Shown: in pieces, positions 4,245 through 6,748 of the stretch | Layout: each line of letters begins with the position of its first letter | How positions within the stretch are numbered: position 1 is the stretch's first letter | Source of the DNA: QYOJ01 sp964449285 | GTDB lineage: Bacteria; Bacteroidota; Bacteroidia; Bacteroidales; FEN-979 | Assembly: GCA_964449285.1 (NCBI GenBank) | Contig: CAYUZX010000099.1 | Location: 1-6,748 of the forward strand | DNA length: 6,748 nucleotides | Direction of reading: 5' to 3' | Notes under the pieces: model-generated | Databases searched by the model: none | Seen by the model: the letters and a program-made list of their open reading frames with translations, nothing else | Told to the model about the DNA's origin: nothing | Program-made: the position numbers and the translations under genes

Positions 4245-6748
4245 ATGCGGTTCCGATCCTCTTTCCTCTTTATTTTCCTCCTTTTCTTTCTGACTGAACT
4301 CTTTCCACAGGAAACATTCACAATTTCCGGACGGGTTCTTGACTCCAGAACAAAAGAGTCTCTTGCATTTGTCAATATTGTGATCAACCAGGGCAATTAC
4401 GGCGGGACTACAGACATTGACGGAAAATTCAGGTTCCGCTATCCTACACCTGTTACGTCGCTAAGACTCTCTTATGTCGGATACGATTCCAGGAGTTTTG
4501 AGGTTAGCTCAAAAACTCAAAACCTGGTTATTTATCTCGACCGGAAAGAGATAGAACTGCAGGAGGTAGAGATTCTTGCTGGGGTTAACCCGGCTCACCG
4601 GATCGTCAGCAATGCCGTCGAGAACCGGGACATGAATGATCCTGAAAAGCTGAAATCGTTCTCGTATACCATGTATGAGAAAACCGTTTTCTCCATCGAT
4701 GCTGATACCAGTTTGGGGCGTAATCAGACCGACTCAACGGGGAACCGCCGGAGAGCGGGAGTTGGCCTGGTGTACCGTGAGAGCATTGATTCCATTGGTG
4801 GCGACAGTCTGGCCATGGATTCGCTGGCAAGCGGAATCGAGAAGCTGATCAGCCAGCAATACCTTTTCCTGATGGAGAATGTGACCAAACGGAAGTTCCT
4901 CTATCCCGATAGAAGTTACAACGATGTGGTAGCCACAAAAATGTCGGGATTCAAGGATCCAATTTTTGTCTTTCTTTCTACACAGATCCAGTCTTTCTCA
5001 TTTTATAAGCCTTTAATCACAATTTTTCAACGCAGTTATGTCAATCCTATCAGCGGAGGGAGCCTTGGGAAGTATTTTTTCAAAATAGAGGATACAACCT
5101 ATATAGAACACGACACCGTGTACATCATCTCATTCCGACCAAGAAAAGGAACAAACTTCGATGGACTGAAAGGGACAATATCAATCAGTTCAAACAAATG
5201 GGCGATTCAGAATGTAATTGCTGAACCAACTGACCAATCAGGATTCCGAATCAAGATCCAGCAGATGTATGAACTGATAGGTGGAGTGAACTGGTTTCCT
5301 GTACAGCTCAATACCGATGTATTTTTTGATAACCTGCAAATTGGTAAATACAAGGCGATTGGAAGCGGACGGAGTTATATCCGGGATATCGTTCTAAACC
5401 CCGAACTGGTGAAACGCGAATTCAATCATCTCGACATCGAAGTAGACAAGGATGCGACCAAACGTACTGACAGTTATTGGAATCAGTACAGGAATGATAG
5501 TCTGACGAGCCGGGATCGGAGAACATATGAAGTTCTGGACAGCATCGGGGAGGCAGAGAATTTTGATAAAATGGCTAAAACATTCAAGACGTTGATTTCG
5601 GGACGAATTCCCTGGGGCCCGATCGATTTTGACCTGGATAAGATCCTTGGCTACAACCGTTACGAAGGATTGATTTTGGGGCTTGGAATCCACACCAACG
5701 ACCGCTTTTCGCGTTGGTTTAGGGTGGGGGGCTTTTACCAGTACTCCTTCGCTATCTCCACGAGCAAATACGGAGCGGATATCAATTTTCTGATCAACCG
5801 CCGCAATGATGTAAACATGCATGCAGCCTGGTACTATGATCTGATTGAGTCGGGAGGAGTCCGGTTTTTTGACGACAACCGCTCCACCCTTTCAGGGGAC
5901 TGGTCTACCCTACTGATCACCAAACTCGACCGGACCCAATCGATGAGCGCAGGGATCACCTTCCGAACCTTGAAATACCTGTTGTGGGATGTGACTCTCT
6001 CCCGGCAATTTAAAAAGAGTATGACCTCCGACCTGGCTACGTACGAGGGCAACATCACCCTGCTGGATAATGAATTTGTCTTCACGGAGCTATCAGCAGG
6101 GTTCAAATGGGCTTACAAGGAAAAATTCCTTCAAACGGTGGAGGACAAAATGTCGCTGGGAACCAACTATCCGGTGGTTTGGTTGAATTACACACGGGGG
6201 ATCAAAGGGTTGTTGGGTGGAGAATTCGATTACAACCGGGTTGACCTGAAGGTACGCAAAACATTCAAGCTGAAGTACCTGGGGGATCTCTCCTTTCAGT
6301 TCAATGCAGGATATGTGGACCAGCCTATCCCTGCCTGTAACCTATACAATGGAAACGGCACCTACCGGTTGATCACCCTGTTCGCTCCAAACACCTTTGC
6401 CACCATGCGATCCAACGAGTTCCTATCAAACCGCTATGTGGCACTTTATCTGTATCATGATTTCAAGTACTTGCTGTTCAAGGGGAAGAAATGGTTTCAT
6501 CCGGAACCTGCCATTTCACAGAATATTGGTTTTGGCTGGCTGGAGCATCGGGACAGGTACCAATTCTCTACAAACGACTTGCGGGAGATGAACCTGGGTT
6601 ATTATGAGACAGGATTGCTGATAAACAACCTGGTCAATCTTAAAGTCTACACGATTGGTATTGGTGCCTTTTACCGCTGGGGACCTTATTCGTTTGACAA
6701 TATAGGGGATAATTTTGCTTATAAGGTGAGTGTGATCTTTCCGTTTTA
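4245..6748 (+). CDS. DUF5686 outer-membrane protein with carboxypeptidase-regulatory-like domain (3' edge cut)
   Basis: This is a predicted outer-membrane protein of the DUF5686 family, common in Bacteroidota and of unknown function. The frame is open for 834 codons. A signal peptide (MRFRSSFLFIFLLFFLTELF, cleavage near Pro21-Gln22) precedes a carboxypeptidase-regulatory-like beta-sandwich at about 25-98: ISGRVLDSRTKESLAFVNI, later GTTDIDGKF and LSYVGYDS. This domain also opens SusC-type receptors. It leads via ELQEVEILAG into the DUF5686 region (from about 115, NPAHRIVSNAVENR). The C-terminal part from about 468 looks like a barrel, beginning GYNRYEGLILGLGI, similar to the first barrel strand of Omp85/BamA-type proteins, and including MRSNEFLSNRYVALYL (721-736). 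There is no TonB plug, so it is not a SusC transporter. The last complete codons read SVIFPF and the final two bases are TA. A terminal Phe is typical of outer-membrane barrels, so the stop codon probably straddles the window edge and the protein is essentially complete. Confidence 0.88.
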   Translation, partial: MRFRSSFLFIFLLFFLTELFPQETFTISGRVLDSRTKESLAFVNIVINQGNYGGTTDIDGKFRFRYPTPVTSLRLSYVGYDSRSFEVSSKTQNLVIYLDRKEIELQEVEILAGVNPAHRIVSNAVENRDMNDPEKLKSFSYTMYEKTVFSIDADTSLGRNQTDSTGNRRRAGVGLVYRESIDSIGGDSLAMDSLASGIEKLISQQYLFLMENVTKRKFLYPDRSYNDVVATKMSGFKDPIFVFLSTQIQSFSFYKPLITIFQRSYVNPISGGSLGKYFFKIEDTTYIEHDTVYIISFRPRKGTNFDGLKGTISISSNKWAIQNVIAEPTDQSGFRIKIQQMYELIGGVNWFPVQLNTDVFFDNLQIGKYKAIGSGRSYIRDIVLNPELVKREFNHLDIEVDKDATKRTDSYWNQYRNDSLTSRDRRTYEVLDSIGEAENFDKMAKTFKTLISGRIPWGPIDFDLDKILGYNRYEGLILGLGIHTNDRFSRWFRVGGFYQYSFAISTSKYGADINFLINRRNDVNMHAAWYYDLIESGGVRFFDDNRSTLSGDWSTLLITKLDRTQSMSAGITFRTLKYLLWDVTLSRQFKKSMTSDLATYEGNITLLDNEFVFTELSAGFKWAYKEKFLQTVEDKMSLGTNYPVVWLNYTRGIKGLLGGEFDYNRVDLKVRKTFKLKYLGDLSFQFNAGYVDQPIPACNLYNGNGTYRLITLFAPNTFATMRSNEFLSNRYVALYLYHDFKYLLFKGKKWFHPEPAISQNIGFGWLEHRDRYQFSTNDLREMNLGYYETGLLINNLVNLKVYTIGIGAFYRWGPYSFDNIGDNFAYKVSVIFPF

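Noticed and set aside
4052..4396. Minus-strand 114-codon open frame spanning the divergent intergenic region
   Set aside because: It overlaps the 5' end of the DUF5686 gene and the AT-rich promoter region, and the product is lysine/isoleucine-rich without domain features.
4245..4550. DUF5686 gene as a SusC/TonB-dependent receptor
   Set aside because: The N-terminal regulatory-like domain is shared, but no TonB plug follows and no SusD partner gene is present within the window. The sequence moves straight into DUF5686.
5394..6106. Two minus-strand open frames (142 and 90 codons) opposite the DUF5686 barrel
   Set aside because: They are antisense to an uninterrupted 834-codon gene with family-like sequence, with no independent evidence.

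Overview
The window looks like chromosomal DNA of a Bacteroidota member, probably Bacteroidales-like. Both outer-membrane protein types present (a FadL/OmpP1-like barrel and a DUF5686 protein with an N-terminal carboxypeptidase-regulatory-like domain) are typical of that phylum. Three of the four genes also have an exact match to the phylum's TAnnTTTG -7 promoter element just upstream, and no convincing Shine-Dalgarno sequence precedes any gene. There is no sign of a phage, insertion sequence, CRISPR array or RNA gene.

Layout. Three genes lie on the minus strand. Read in their direction of transcription they are a FadL/OmpP1-like outer-membrane barrel (2607-4040), an RlmL-type THUMP/SAM-dependent rRNA methyltransferase (1216-2391) and 6-phosphofructokinase pfkA (119-1099). 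The fourth gene (4245 to the window edge) is divergent on the plus strand and encodes an 834-residue DUF5686 outer-membrane protein. The window ends two bases into what is probably its stop codon. The divergent intergenic region is 204 bp, and the minus-strand genes are separated by 215 and 116 bp, so a tight operon is unlikely. The genes share no obvious pathway: two are housekeeping (glycolysis, ribosome modification) and two are cell-surface proteins.

The least ordinary part of the window is the intergenic DNA, which is built largely from short repeats of several families. These are an AATGCAGG octamer array at the left edge, a TCTCACG heptamer array present twice, an element of up to about 36 bp present three times (two copies facing each other as a hairpin), and a GAT-phased array. 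Both heptamer arrays sit exactly at the 3' end of a gene: one touches the pfkA stop codon, and the other supplies the last codons and stop of the methyltransferase. I see no new defence or biosynthetic system here. The repeat ecology and one substituted active-site residue in PfkA are the observations most worth checking.
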